Of a stretch of 64,000 nt of DNA, positions 38,106 to 47,132 are shown in pieces. Below the pieces are notes generated by a model, which had not been told where the DNA came from, did no database searches, and was given only the letters and a program-made list of their open reading frames with translations. The position numbers were made by a program, and so were the translations under genes. The stretch lies in NCBI GenBank assembly GCA_964538515.1, contig CAZIEW010000018.1, positions 1 to 64,000 of the forward strand, given 5' to 3'. Origin of the DNA: CALBZH01 sp964538515 (GTDB lineage: Bacteria > Desulfobacterota > Syntrophobacteria > Syntrophobacterales > Syntrophobacteraceae). The first letter of the stretch is position 1. Each line of letters opens with the position of its first letter.

Positions 38106-40445
38106 ATGGGCAAGGTGGTCAAGGTCGTTTTCGTGATAGTCGGAGTGTGTCTTCTGATCATCGGGGCTGCCGTTGGGTATGTCGTCGCCACCTTCGATGC
38201 CGGCCAATACAAAGGGGTCGTGATTGATGCCGTGAAGAGCGCCACCCATCGGACGCTGCGGCTCGAAGGCGAGATACATCTGTCTGTTTTTCCGCAGCTC
38301 GCGCTGTCGGTGTCCCGGGCCTCCCTCTCCGAGCCGAATTCGGACCAGGTCTTCCTGCAAGCCGAAGCCGTGCGGGCATCCGTCCGCCTCCTCCCGCTGC
38401 TGTCCAAGCGCGTGGAGATCAAGCGCATGGAGATCAAGGGAGCGGTGGCGCACGTGGTACGCTCGAAAGAGGGCAAGCTGAACTTTGAAGACCTCCTCGG
38501 GGCGGGCGCGACCAAGCCCGGGAAGTCGCTGGAGCCGCCTCCCGGCAGCGAGGGGAAGCCCACACTCCCGAAGCCACCTCAAACGCCACCGTCCGCCGCG
38601 ACGATTGAAGTTGTGGCCGTCGAGCTGGATGGGGCAACGATCGATTACCTGGACGAAGCCGAGAACAAGCGCTATGCCCTTTCAAACGTCCAAGTGCAAA
38701 CGGGGCGCATCGCAGACGGAGCACCGGGCTCGGTTCGTGTCGCATTCGCCCTCAAGACCGATCAGCCCGCCGTGGATGTGACGGTCGCCGGGAAGACGGA
38801 TTTCTTGTTCGAGGCCTCAAAGCAGCATGTTCGATTGAACGACCTCGATCTGACCGTTAAGGGCATCTGCCCCGGTGTGACCGGACTCGACACCGTCGCC
38901 CGGGGCGATATCGACGTCTCGGGAGCGACGTCGGAGATCTTGATCTCCAAGCTCGAGGTCAGCGCATCGGGAAAGCGGCCGGACGGCGACTTCAAGCTCA
39001 AGCTCGAGATCCCCAAGCTCGCGGTGACTCGGGACAAAATTAGCGGCGAGACGATCCGCCTCAATATGACCGCGAAAGATGCCAAACAGACCACGGCCAT
39101 GCAGATGAAAATCCCGGGGATCGAAGGCACCCGCCAGACGTTCTCGCTGGGGCCCGTGGATGCCGAACTGAGCGTCGAGGGGAGCGGGCGCTCAATCAAG
39201 GCCAAGCTGAGCTCGAAAGTGACCGGCAATGCGGAGGCCAGGCAGTTCGAAATCTCTCAGCTCACCCTGGTGGTGAACGCTGTCGATCCTTCCCTTCCCA
39301 AGAGCCCCGTGGACGCCAAGATTGAAGGATCGGCCCAGCTCGACCTGGCCAAAGAAGACGTGGCCGCCCAGTTCGCAGCCCAGCTGGATGAAAGCCGAAT
39401 CGACGGGAAGGTGGGTGTCACGCGCTTCGATCAACCGGCCTACACGTTCGACCTCGGGATCGATCAGCTCGACGCGGACCGCTACCTGGCAAGACCAGAT
39501 GCCAAGAAGACGGACGGAGCCGGACGAGAAGCAAAACCCGTTCAGACGGGGGAAAAGGGCCCAGAAAAACCCATGGACCTCTCGGGTCTCAAGTCCGTGA
39601 CAGCCAACGGCGACATCCGTATCGGGCGTTTCAAGGGGGCCAATGTCAAAGCGTCTCAGGTCCGGGCCGAAATCAAGCTGGGCAATGGACGCTTGGACAT
39701 GAGTCCTTTCACGGCGAGCCTCTATGATGGAAGTCTCTCGGGGGCGTTTTCGGCTCAGTCCGCGTCCACGCCGACCTTCGCCCTGAAACAGCAGCTCTCC
39801 GGCGTCAATGTGGGGGCGCTCTTGAAGGATGCCGCCGGCAGTGAGAAGCTCGAAGGCAAAGGCACGTTCTCCCTCGATGTGACGACTCAGGGGTCCACGA
39901 CAACCGCGCTCAAGAAGGGACTCAACGGCACGAGCGCCCTCTCGGTGGTCGACGGGTCCATCAAAGGAATCGATCTGGCCGCTACCCTCCGGGAAGCCAA
40001 AGACAAGCTGCGCGAGCTGCGCGGGAAGAAGACCCAGGCAGAAGACAAGTCCAAGAAAACCGCCTTTACGGAGCTCAAGGCCACCTTCACCATCAGGAAC
40101 GGTGTCGCCCATAACAGCGACCTTTCCCTGAAGTCTCCGCTCCTGCGTGTGGCGGGCGAGGGGCAGATCGACATCGGCGACGACCGGCTGGACTATCGTT
40201 TGAAGCCAACTCTCGTGGGAACGACAAAGGGGCAGGGAGGACGTGAAGCCTCGGACCTGGCCGGAATAACCATCCCGGTACGTATCACCGGCCCCCTCAA
40301 GGATCCCCAGTACACCCTGGACACCAGCGGCCTGGTCGAAGAGCTCGGGAAAGGCCTGTTGGACAAAGCCACAGAGAGCCTCAAAGGCGACAAAGGGGGC
40401 GGCCAGAAAGTCCAGGACCGCCTGAAGGGCCTTTTAGGACGCTGA
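38106..40445 (+). CDS. AsmA-family envelope protein
   Basis: A 779-residue protein with one N-terminal membrane anchor (VVFVIVGVCLLIIGAAVGYVV) followed by the AsmA N-terminal domain (GVVIDAVKSATHRTLRLEGE) and a long beta-rich body. The C-terminal AsmA_2 region has KQQLSGVNVGALLKDAAG, ATLREAKDKLREL and AGEGQIDIGDDRLDYRLKP. AsmA-like proteins are thought to bridge inner and outer membranes and move phospholipid. A Pro-rich linker (about residues 140-165) follows the first domain. ATG 38106 follows GAAGGGAGA. Confidence 0.9.
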   Translation: MGKVVKVVFVIVGVCLLIIGAAVGYVVATFDAGQYKGVVIDAVKSATHRTLRLEGEIHLSVFPQLALSVSRASLSEPNSDQVFLQAEAVRASVRLLPLLSKRVEIKRMEIKGAVAHVVRSKEGKLNFEDLLGAGATKPGKSLEPPPGSEGKPTLPKPPQTPPSAATIEVVAVELDGATIDYLDEAENKRYALSNVQVQTGRIADGAPGSVRVAFALKTDQPAVDVTVAGKTDFLFEASKQHVRLNDLDLTVKGICPGVTGLDTVARGDIDVSGATSEILISKLEVSASGKRPDGDFKLKLEIPKLAVTRDKISGETIRLNMTAKDAKQTTAMQMKIPGIEGTRQTFSLGPVDAELSVEGSGRSIKAKLSSKVTGNAEARQFEISQLTLVVNAVDPSLPKSPVDAKIEGSAQLDLAKEDVAAQFAAQLDESRIDGKVGVTRFDQPAYTFDLGIDQLDADRYLARPDAKKTDGAGREAKPVQTGEKGPEKPMDLSGLKSVTANGDIRIGRFKGANVKASQVRAEIKLGNGRLDMSPFTASLYDGSLSGAFSAQSASTPTFALKQQLSGVNVGALLKDAAGSEKLEGKGTFSLDVTTQGSTTTALKKGLNGTSALSVVDGSIKGIDLAATLREAKDKLRELRGKKTQAEDKSKKTAFTELKATFTIRNGVAHNSDLSLKSPLLRVAGEGQIDIGDDRLDYRLKPTLVGTTKGQGGREASDLAGITIPVRITGPLKDPQYTLDTSGLVEELGKGLLDKATESLKGDKGGGQKVQDRLKGLLGR

Positions 40446-40518
40446 GCCTGTCCAATGAACGGAGACCTACAGTGTCCGCGAAGACCGCGTTCATCTTCCG
40501 GGTGCGGCAGCATTGGGG

Positions 40519-42956
40519 CTACACCTCGGAGGACGGACGCTCTTCAGGATGCAGCGCTCTCCTGACGGCGAGGGCCAGTTCTTTCATGACGAGCGGTTTA
40601 TTCAGGAGCTCCTGAATACCGCATTGCTCGACGGTTTGCTCCGTGACGAGCTCGCTGAAGCCGGTGCAAAGCACAACGGGCATGTCCGGCCGCATTGAAA
40701 GGACTTCTCGGGCAATGTCCAGGCCGGTGATCCTGGGCATCGTCATGTCCGTAANNNNNNNNNNNNNNNNNNNNNNNNNNNNNNNNNNNNNNNNNNNNNN
40801 NNNNNNNNNNNNNNNNNNNNNNNNNNNNNNNNNNNNNNNNNNNNNNNNNNNNNNAGGACTTCTCGGGCAATGTCCAGGCCGGTGATCCTGGGCATCGTCA
40901 TGTCCGTAATGACCAGATCGAAGGCCTGCGGCGCTGCTTTGAACTGCTCCAAAGCAAGGGTGCTGTCGGTAAACGCGGTGACGGTATACCCAAGCCGGGA
41001 CAGAAAGGCTTTTCCCATCTCACACAACATCTGCTCGTCATCGATAAGGAGGATCCGTTCGCTCCCGGTCGGAAGGGGCGAGCCCACAGCGCTTTCCTCA
41101 CTTCCTCCCGCCAGATTCACCAGAGGCAAGTGGATCCGGAACCGCGCTCCTTTGCCCGGTCTGCTGTCAACCGTGATGCGACCCCTATGGCTCTTCACGA
41201 TGCCATGAACCACGGACAGCCCCAGTCCGGTCCCCTCCCCCTGCTGCTTCGTGGTGAAGAAAGGATCGAATATCTTGGCGATCGTTTCTTCACTCATGCC
41301 GGCACCGCTGTCGGACACCTCCAGGCACGCATACGATCCAACCGGCAGATCGTGCTGCTCCATGCCAGGCAAAATCCGCTCAGGCTTCAGGGAAACACGC
41401 AGGATCCCGCCTTCCCGCCCCATGGCCTGCTTGGCGTTCGTACACAGGTTCAAGATGACTTGGTGGATCCGGGTCGGATCCGCGAGGACGGTCCCCGTCA
41501 TGGGATCGAGCTCCTCACGGATTTCAATGGTAGACGGCAGGGTGGCGCGCAGGAGTTGGAGAGCCTCCTGCACCACGACATGGATCCTGACGGGCTTTCG
41601 GTCCAACTCGCTCTGACGGCTGAAGGCAAGGATCTGCTTGACCAGCTCCTTAGCCCTGTTTCCAGCCTTCATCACCTGAGCGAGGTGGGGGACGGCGGGC
41701 GAGTCGGAATCGAGATCGTCCAATGCGAGCTCCGTGAAGCCGAGCACGGCCGCCAAGATGTTGTTGAAGTCGTGGGCGATGCCACCGGCGAGAGTCCCCA
41801 CGGCTTCCATCTTCTGGGCTTGCAGGAGCTGTTCTTCGAGCTGCGCTCGCTCCTCGGCGGCCCTTCGCCTCTCCGTCACATCATGGGCAATGCCTTCCAC
41901 GGCGATCACAGCTCCCCGCTCGTCGAAGACAGGCGTGTCGCTCGCTTCCACCCAGACGCTCTGTCCGTTCCGGTGTTTCAACGCCATCAGAAAAGACGGC
42001 TGTTTGACCCCTTCCATGCTGAGCATCGTGTGCTCTCGAGCGGCCTCATTCGCAGGGTCATCGGCAAGAAACATGTCGAAACGATTTAGAAATTCTTCCT
42101 GAGTATAGCCCAGGATGTGGGTAATGGACGGACTCACGAATTGAATGACCCCGGCCGCATCATGCGAATAGAAGAAGTAGTCCGCCTGGAGGTTTTCGGT
42201 GATGCGTCGGAACTTGTCCTCACTCAGGACCAGGGAGCGCTCGGCGGATTTTCTCGCCTCGATGTCCCGGATCAGGTTCTCACGCATTTCATTGATCGCC
42301 GAGCTGACGAGTCCGATCTCGTCGTCTTCATGGCCGCGTCGCCGATCGATTCTAAGCGGGGTTTCCAGCTGAGACAGGTTCAGAGAAAGTGCGTACTGGG
42401 CGAGGGCGTGAAGGGGCCTCCCCACCATCAGATAAAACAGAACAAACAGGAAAGCCGCGACGAGGAAGGTTTGGACGGCTTCCGAAGCGAGTATGAGTCC
42501 CGCCTTGTCCGCGAGTCGATCCGTCAGACCCTCTGGGCAAGCCTGCACGATCAAGGTCCCAAGAGACTGCCGTCTGTCGCGATGCTCAAAAACCAGAGGG
42601 TACTCGCGCCTCATCCCGTGCGTCGGGTGCGGGGCTCCCAGGCTCTCCACAACGGTGCCATTGCTCCGCACTTCAACGTAGTTGATGGCCGGCAGCTGCA
42701 GAATGCCGGCCAGTTGGACGCGCAGCATGTCCAGGTCGAGCGTCCACAAACAGGACTCGATGCTCGGCACTCGGCTGTTCCCTATTTCGGCAAACCGTTG
42801 CTCGACCTCCGCCAGCTCCCTCCGGTATTCGTAGTGCAGCTGAGCTGCCGTCCGAATTAGGGTCAGCATGAAGCTGGAAAGGACCACATAGAAGAAGAGT
42901 CTGCGTCCGATGCCGTGCCGTTGTCCGAAGAATCCGCTCAAGACGTTTCCCCTCAA
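40519..42956 (-). CDS. Hybrid sensor histidine kinase (interrupted by an assembly gap)
   Basis: Once the 100-N gap and one copy of the duplicated 55 bases are removed, a single 760-residue frame runs from TTG 42956 to the stop at 40519. It has membrane helix 1 (LFFYVVLSSFMLTLI), an extracytoplasmic region, helix 2 (FLVAAFLFVLFYLMVG), a HAMP-like region, a PAS domain (DKFRRITENLQADYFFYS), HisKA (GGIAHDFNNILAAVLGF), HATPase (VILNLCTNAKQAM, EVSDSGAGMS, GTGLGLSVVHGIV) and a receiver domain (ILLIDDEQMLC, phosphoacceptor Asp in LVITDMTMP, and NKPLVMKEL). The start overlaps the binding-protein stop by TTGA; TTG 42941, after AGGGGA, is an alternative. Confidence 0.88.
40700..40754. repeat. 55-bp duplicated contig end, left copy
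   Basis: Identical, base for base, to 40855-40909 on the other side of the N run. It encodes the receiver-domain segment around the phosphoacceptor. It is best read as two contig ends that overlap and were scaffolded instead of merged. Confidence 0.9.
40755..40854. other. Assembly gap of exactly 100 N
   Basis: A run of 100 N, a common placeholder length. Removing it with one 55-bp flank (155 bases) restores one open frame through the kinase receiver domain, so the gap has probably no missing sequence. Confidence 0.92.
40855..40909. repeat. 55-bp duplicated contig end, right copy
   Basis: The second copy of the sequence at 40700-40754. Length 55 is an odd k-mer size, typical of de Bruijn assembler overlap. 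Confidence 0.9.
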
Positions 42957-43681
42957 GGCAGATAAGGGTTCAGAACCGCTTGCTGAAGCCGGTCGTAGGA
43001 GCCGTCTTGCTTGATAGCCCGAAGGGCCTCGGTAAGCCGCGGCACCAGTGCTTCCTGACTCTTGTGGAGGTAAAGAAACATTTCGCGAACCGCAAGCGGC
43101 GGGTCCAGCACGCTGACCCCTTTGAGACCGTTGTCCTTGATAAGGCCAAGGCCATTGAGTCGGTTATACACCACAAGCTCCACGCGTCCATCAAGAAGCA
43201 TGTCAAAGAGAATCTCAGGGGTTTTGACGCACTTGACTTCTTTATCACTTCGAACATTCATTTCCAGGATTTTCCACCCCCGGATGATCCCCACCTCATA
43301 AGGTCGAAGGGATTCCCACCCGTCGATTCTAGCTTTGACTCCGGTCGTGAACGCGACGAATTCGAAATCGACGATCCGTTCGGGCACCCTCACAAGGTTG
43401 TGGTAAAGACTGTCCATGTCGCGGATCCGAACGTAGACTCCCTGCTCCACCCCTTCGTTGGCGTTGATCAACGATCGCTCTGCCGGAAGATGGACGACTT
43501 TCACATTCATGCCGATTCGTCGAAATGCCTCTTTCACCAGTTGATCGATGAAACCGGTGTCGTCCGCTCGGGACAACGGCGAGCTGTCCGCGGTCGCGAT
43601 GTGTATGACCGGGCGTGCCGCGATCTCTCCAGGCAGGAGCGCGCACGTGCAAACCAGAATCAACCAGAAGCGATGCCACAC
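42953..43681 (-). CDS. Periplasmic amino-acid-type binding protein (SBP family 3)
   Basis: A 242-residue exported protein with a signal peptide (FWLILVCTCALLPGEIAA) and the SBP_bac_3 pattern: IHIATADSSPLSRADDTGF, then LVKEAFRRIGMNVKVVHLPAERSL, and a C-terminal LTEALRAIKQDGSYDRL. It binds a small ligand in the periplasm. No ABC permease lies nearby. Its stop overlaps the start of the hybrid histidine kinase, so it more probably serves as a ligand-binding accessory to that kinase. GTG 43681 is the likely start. Confidence 0.85.
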   Translation of the reverse strand: MWHRFWLILVCTCALLPGEIAARPVIHIATADSSPLSRADDTGFIDQLVKEAFRRIGMNVKVVHLPAERSLINANEGVEQGVYVRIRDMDSLYHNLVRVPERIVDFEFVAFTTGVKARIDGWESLRPYEVGIIRGWKILEMNVRSDKEVKCVKTPEILFDMLLDGRVELVVYNRLNGLGLIKDNGLKGVSVLDPPLAVREMFLYLHKSQEALVPRLTEALRAIKQDGSYDRLQQAVLNPYLP

Positions 43682-43936
43682 TGGGGGCTATCCTTGCCAA
43701 ACGCCCACGACGGGCATTGTTCGTCTCCAGCAGCACTCGGGGTGCCGATCCCGATCCTGCATGGACGCCTCATGCAAAAGTCGCGCATCGGCAGTCCACG
43801 TCCCTTTGAAAAATGAACGGGCCCCGGGCTTAACGACGTCCGCGAGCCGGGCCGCGTTTGCCGTTGTTGAACCTCGGACCGCGTGTTAAAGAATCTATAC
43901 AGAATGTCGAACCCTCAGCATGCAAGGAGTCGCGCC

Positions 43937-45091
43937 ATGAATTTCTCCGTCCCCGAAACGTTCAAGCAGGAAGACGAGCGCTTTTCAGCGTTTCTCGACA
44001 CCCATTGCATGCCTCACCTTTCGGCCTGGAATCGTGAGGGGGCGGTTCCGCGATCCTTTATCAAGGCCATGGGCCGAGAAGGGTTTCTTGGCTTTGAGGG
44101 GAGCGGTGCACAGCTCCGGGAGCAGCCGGCACTCAAGCAGGCCCTTTTCGTCGAGAATCTTGCCAGGCGCTCTCCGGGCGTAGCCGTGGTCATCCTCGTC
44201 CAGATCTCGCTGGGGTGCAAAAGCGTGGCACTGTACGGGAGCCCAAAGCAGAAGGAAGCTTACCTCGAGCCGGGAGCCAGGGGAGAGCTGCTGCTCTGCC
44301 TTGGAAACACCGAGCCCCATGCCGGGAGCGACGTCGCCAATGTGGCCATGAAAGCTCAGAAGGTCGACGGAGGCTGGCTGCTCAACGGAACCAAGGCCTA
44401 TTCCACCAACGCCGCCATCAGCGATCACGGGATCGTCACGGCGGTGACCGATCCGGACGAACCGCGAAACAAGCGGCTTTCGATGTTCATCGTGGACCTG
44501 AATGCACCGGGAGTCACCCGAAAACAGCTCAACAAGCGCGTCTGGATTCCATCCGACCTCACCCGCATTCAACTGGCGAATGTCTTCGTCCCCGACGAGA
44601 GCCTTCTGGGCGTTAGAGGGCGCGGTCTGCAGCAGGTGCTCGAGATTTTCACCAACAGCCGCATTCCCATCAGCGCCCTGACTCTCGGGACGGCCGTCGG
44701 GGCCTTCGAGCTGGGGCTTGACCATGCGGCCAAGCGATCCGCCTTCGGGACAAAGATCATCGGGTTTCAGGCCAAGGCTTTCGAGGCGGCGGACCTGTTC
44801 GCTCGAATCGAGGCCGCGCGCCTTTCGGTCTACAAAGCCTGCTGGGCGCGGGATGAAGGGCTCGACTTCGCAACGGAGGCGTCCATCGCCAAGTATCTCA
44901 CGGTGCAGGTCGCACGGGATGTGGGAACGTGGGCCGCGGATCTTTTCGGTGCGGCGTCGGTTGTGCTCGAGCACCCCATCCACAAGTTTCCCATGGATGC
45001 CTGGGCCGCATCGCTGGGAGAGGGCACCCAGGACATCCAGAAGCTGATCATCTATCGAGCGCTCATGAAGCAGCGCGGCATCAACGCTTAG
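43937..45091 (+). CDS. Acyl-CoA dehydrogenase
   Basis: A 384-residue FAD enzyme that desaturates an acyl-CoA. It shows CLGNTEPHAGSDVANVAMKA, the FAD loop region LLNGTKAYSTNAAISDHGIV, the helical C-terminal domain (KRSAFGTKIIGFQAKAF) and ASLGEGTQDIQKLI with a Glu at the usual catalytic-base position near the C-terminus. ATG 43937 has AAGGAG seven bases upstream. The chain specificity cannot be read. It converges with the MDR oxidoreductase, 12 bases apart, and is not obviously in an operon. Confidence 0.92.
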   Translation: MNFSVPETFKQEDERFSAFLDTHCMPHLSAWNREGAVPRSFIKAMGREGFLGFEGSGAQLREQPALKQALFVENLARRSPGVAVVILVQISLGCKSVALYGSPKQKEAYLEPGARGELLLCLGNTEPHAGSDVANVAMKAQKVDGGWLLNGTKAYSTNAAISDHGIVTAVTDPDEPRNKRLSMFIVDLNAPGVTRKQLNKRVWIPSDLTRIQLANVFVPDESLLGVRGRGLQQVLEIFTNSRIPISALTLGTAVGAFELGLDHAAKRSAFGTKIIGFQAKAFEAADLFARIEAARLSVYKACWARDEGLDFATEASIAKYLTVQVARDVGTWAADLFGAASVVLEHPIHKFPMDAWAASLGEGTQDIQKLIIYRALMKQRGINA

Positions 45092-45103
45092 ATTTCGTCC
45101 CCG

Positions 45104-46132
45104 TCAGGGCTCCAGCACGATCTTTCCGAACTGCTCGCTTCGCTCCATGAGGGCAAAGGCCTCGCGTCCCTCCTTGAGCGGGCGGATGCGATCGATCACG
45201 GCTTTGAGCCTCCCCGACCACAGCAGATCGGTGACCTCGTGGAAATCCTGGTGGGACCCCATGGTGCTCCCGATCAAGCTGATCTGTTTCCCGAAAAGGA
45301 AGCGGATATCGATCTGGATTTCGGGACCCGACGTGTTGCCGATAATCACGATGCGCCCCCCTCGAGCCACTGCCTTGATGCTCGTGTTCAGCGTTGCCGC
45401 GCCCACGTTGTCCACCACGACGTCCACGCCCCTCTTGCTCGTGAGCCGGGCGATCTCCTTGCCCCAGTCCACCTTGGACCGGTCGATCACCACATCCGCA
45501 CCCAGGTCATAGGCTGCGGCCGCTTTGGCCGGGTTGCTTGCCACGACATAGACAGTCGCCCCTGCGAGCTTGGCGATCTGGGTCGCCATCGTGTTGGCCC
45601 CGCCCCCAGCTCCGACAACGAGCACCGTTTCTCCGGCGCGCAATTTGGCCCGATGGATGAGCATCCGCCAGGCGGTGAGCGTGACCAGGAGAGGGGCAGC
45701 TGCAGTGGCGAAGTCCAGCCCGTCGGGAATGGCCTTCAGATTGTGCACGGGCACGACGGTATACTCCGCAAGCCCGCCCCGTCGATGCTCGCCCAGGATC
45801 TGGTAGCCGGGACTCACGCTGGATTCCCCACGCCGGGTGAATTCATCTTCGAACCGGTTCACGCCGGGATCGACCACGACCCGCTGCCCCGGCTCCCACC
45901 CGGCCACTCCCGCACCCAGACCTTCGATCACGCCCGCGATGTCAGATCCTCCCCAGTGGGGCATCTCCAGCGAGAGTCCCGGCCAGCCGCGTCGCACCCA
46001 GATGTCCAGGTGGTTCAGCGCGCAGGCCTTGACCTTGAGGAGGACTTCGCCAGGACCCGGCTTGGGAGTTGGAACCTCTTTGTAGGACATGACTTCGGGT
46101 CCCCCATGCTTCTCGAAACACAGTGCTTTCAT
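45104..46132 (-). CDS. Medium-chain dehydrogenase/reductase (quinone-oxidoreductase type)
   Basis: A 342-residue MDR enzyme using NAD(P)H. The Rossmann motif VLVVGAGGGANTMATQIAKL (about residue 170), the N-terminal GroES-like domain (MKALCFEKHGGPEVM, VLLKVKACALNHLDIWVRRG) and C-terminal PLKEGREAFALMERSEQFGKIVL are typical. In relatives the lobe after the NPG motif carries four cysteines for structural zinc. Here the corresponding stretch, DPGVNRFEDEFTRRGESSVS, has none, so structural zinc is probably lost. GGAGA lies six bases before ATG 46132. The substrate is unknown. Confidence 0.88.
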   Translation of the reverse strand: MKALCFEKHGGPEVMSYKEVPTPKPGPGEVLLKVKACALNHLDIWVRRGWPGLSLEMPHWGGSDIAGVIEGLGAGVAGWEPGQRVVVDPGVNRFEDEFTRRGESSVSPGYQILGEHRRGGLAEYTVVPVHNLKAIPDGLDFATAAAPLLVTLTAWRMLIHRAKLRAGETVLVVGAGGGANTMATQIAKLAGATVYVVASNPAKAAAAYDLGADVVIDRSKVDWGKEIARLTSKRGVDVVVDNVGAATLNTSIKAVARGGRIVIIGNTSGPEIQIDIRFLFGKQISLIGSTMGSHQDFHEVTDLLWSGRLKAVIDRIRPLKEGREAFALMERSEQFGKIVLEP

Positions 46133-46437
46133 GTGCTGTCTCCGTCAAGAAGGTCCATCCTGTGCCAGGTTCTTCGCCTGCCCTGAGCCGCTCATACCCT
46201 TCTTGACGTTATCACACTCGGCATCAAAATGAACCCTCTTCCACTGCCCATGTGGCGCTTCTGGCGGCCCCCTCAATGGACCGCATCCTCAAGGACGCGA
46301 ATTGGCTTGACCCGGAAAGACGGTTCATGATGTATAAGGCGATATCGCATCCGTTTTATCCGAACGCTGTCTGCTAAGCTCTTTCCTGGTTTTGAGTCAA
46401 ACGAGCGAGATTCCAACCATCAAAGGAGGAGATCACC
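46133..46437. other. Divergent intergenic region upstream of mscL
   Basis: About 300 bases between divergent genes. A TTGACC (46307) and TATAAG (46333) pair faces mscL but its 20-base spacer is too long for confidence. I see no repeat or RNA gene. Confidence 0.45.
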
Positions 46438-46896
46438 ATGCTCAAGGAATTCAAGGAATTCGCCATGCGAGGCAACGTGGTGGACATGGCCACCGGTATC
46501 ATCATTGGGGGGGCCTTTGGAACCATCGTGAAAAGTCTTGTGGACGATGTTTTGATGCCGCCCATCGGTCTCCTCCTCGGGGGGGTGGATTTCACGAACT
46601 TTTTCGTGGTGCTCAAGGAAGGCAAGACAGCCGCTCCCTACGGGGCGTTGGCCAACGCCAAGGCTGCCGGAGCGGTGACTATCAACTACGGTCTTTTCAT
46701 CAACGCCGTGATCAGCTTTCTCATCGTCGCCTTCGCTATCTTCATGGTGATCAAGGGGATGAACTCGTTGCGACGCCAGCAGGAAGCTGCGCCCGCCGAG
46801 CCTACGACGAAGCCATGCCCCTTCTGTGTGACCGACATCCCCATCAAAGCGACACGATGCCCGCATTGCACTTCCGAGGTGCCGGCAACGGCGTGA
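46438..46896 (+). CDS. mscL: Large-conductance mechanosensitive channel with zinc ribbon
   Basis: A 152-residue channel that opens under membrane tension to release solutes in hypo-osmotic shock. The N-terminal helix (MLKEFKEFAMRGNVVDMATG), pore helix (GIIIGGAFGTIVKSLVDDVL), TM2 (LFINAVISFLIVAFAIFMVI) are canonical MscL. Residues 126-146 add a zinc-ribbon-like end with Cys127, Cys130, Cys141 and Cys144 (CPFC and CPHC), replacing the usual C-terminal helical bundle. AAAGGAGGAG precedes ATG 46438. It stands alone. Confidence 0.95.
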   Translation: MLKEFKEFAMRGNVVDMATGIIIGGAFGTIVKSLVDDVLMPPIGLLLGGVDFTNFFVVLKEGKTAAPYGALANAKAAGAVTINYGLFINAVISFLIVAFAIFMVIKGMNSLRRQQEAAPAEPTTKPCPFCVTDIPIKATRCPHCTSEVPATA

Positions 46897-47132
46897 TCGG
46901 CGGTGAGATCGCGATTCCGACTCGAAGCCCCTCGTAAAATCGGGTCGAGGGACTGACGTCGGGCTCGCCTGTCTTGGCAAAGCAAAGGGCCTTTGTTCGG
47001 CTGGAACGGTTTTTCTTCGTACAATCGGGAAGCTCTTCGGCGTCCGGCACGCACCCTTGGGGAGGGGTGGAATGCCGTGTCAGGCTGCGGGGCAATGGGA
47101 ATGGATGGAAGCTGACTACGAGGAGAACAACC

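Noticed and set aside
40598..40885. Short frames crossing the N run
   Set aside because: They consist largely of unknown residues created by the assembly gap and disappear when the duplicated ends are merged.
40700..40909. A genuine 55-bp tandem repeat in the kinase gene
   Set aside because: Exact identity, a placeholder-sized N run between the copies and restoration of the frame on merging all point to an assembly artefact.
46307..46338. Sigma70 promoter for mscL
   Set aside because: The -35 and -10 matches are separated by 20 bases, outside the usual range; left as an uncertain note only.
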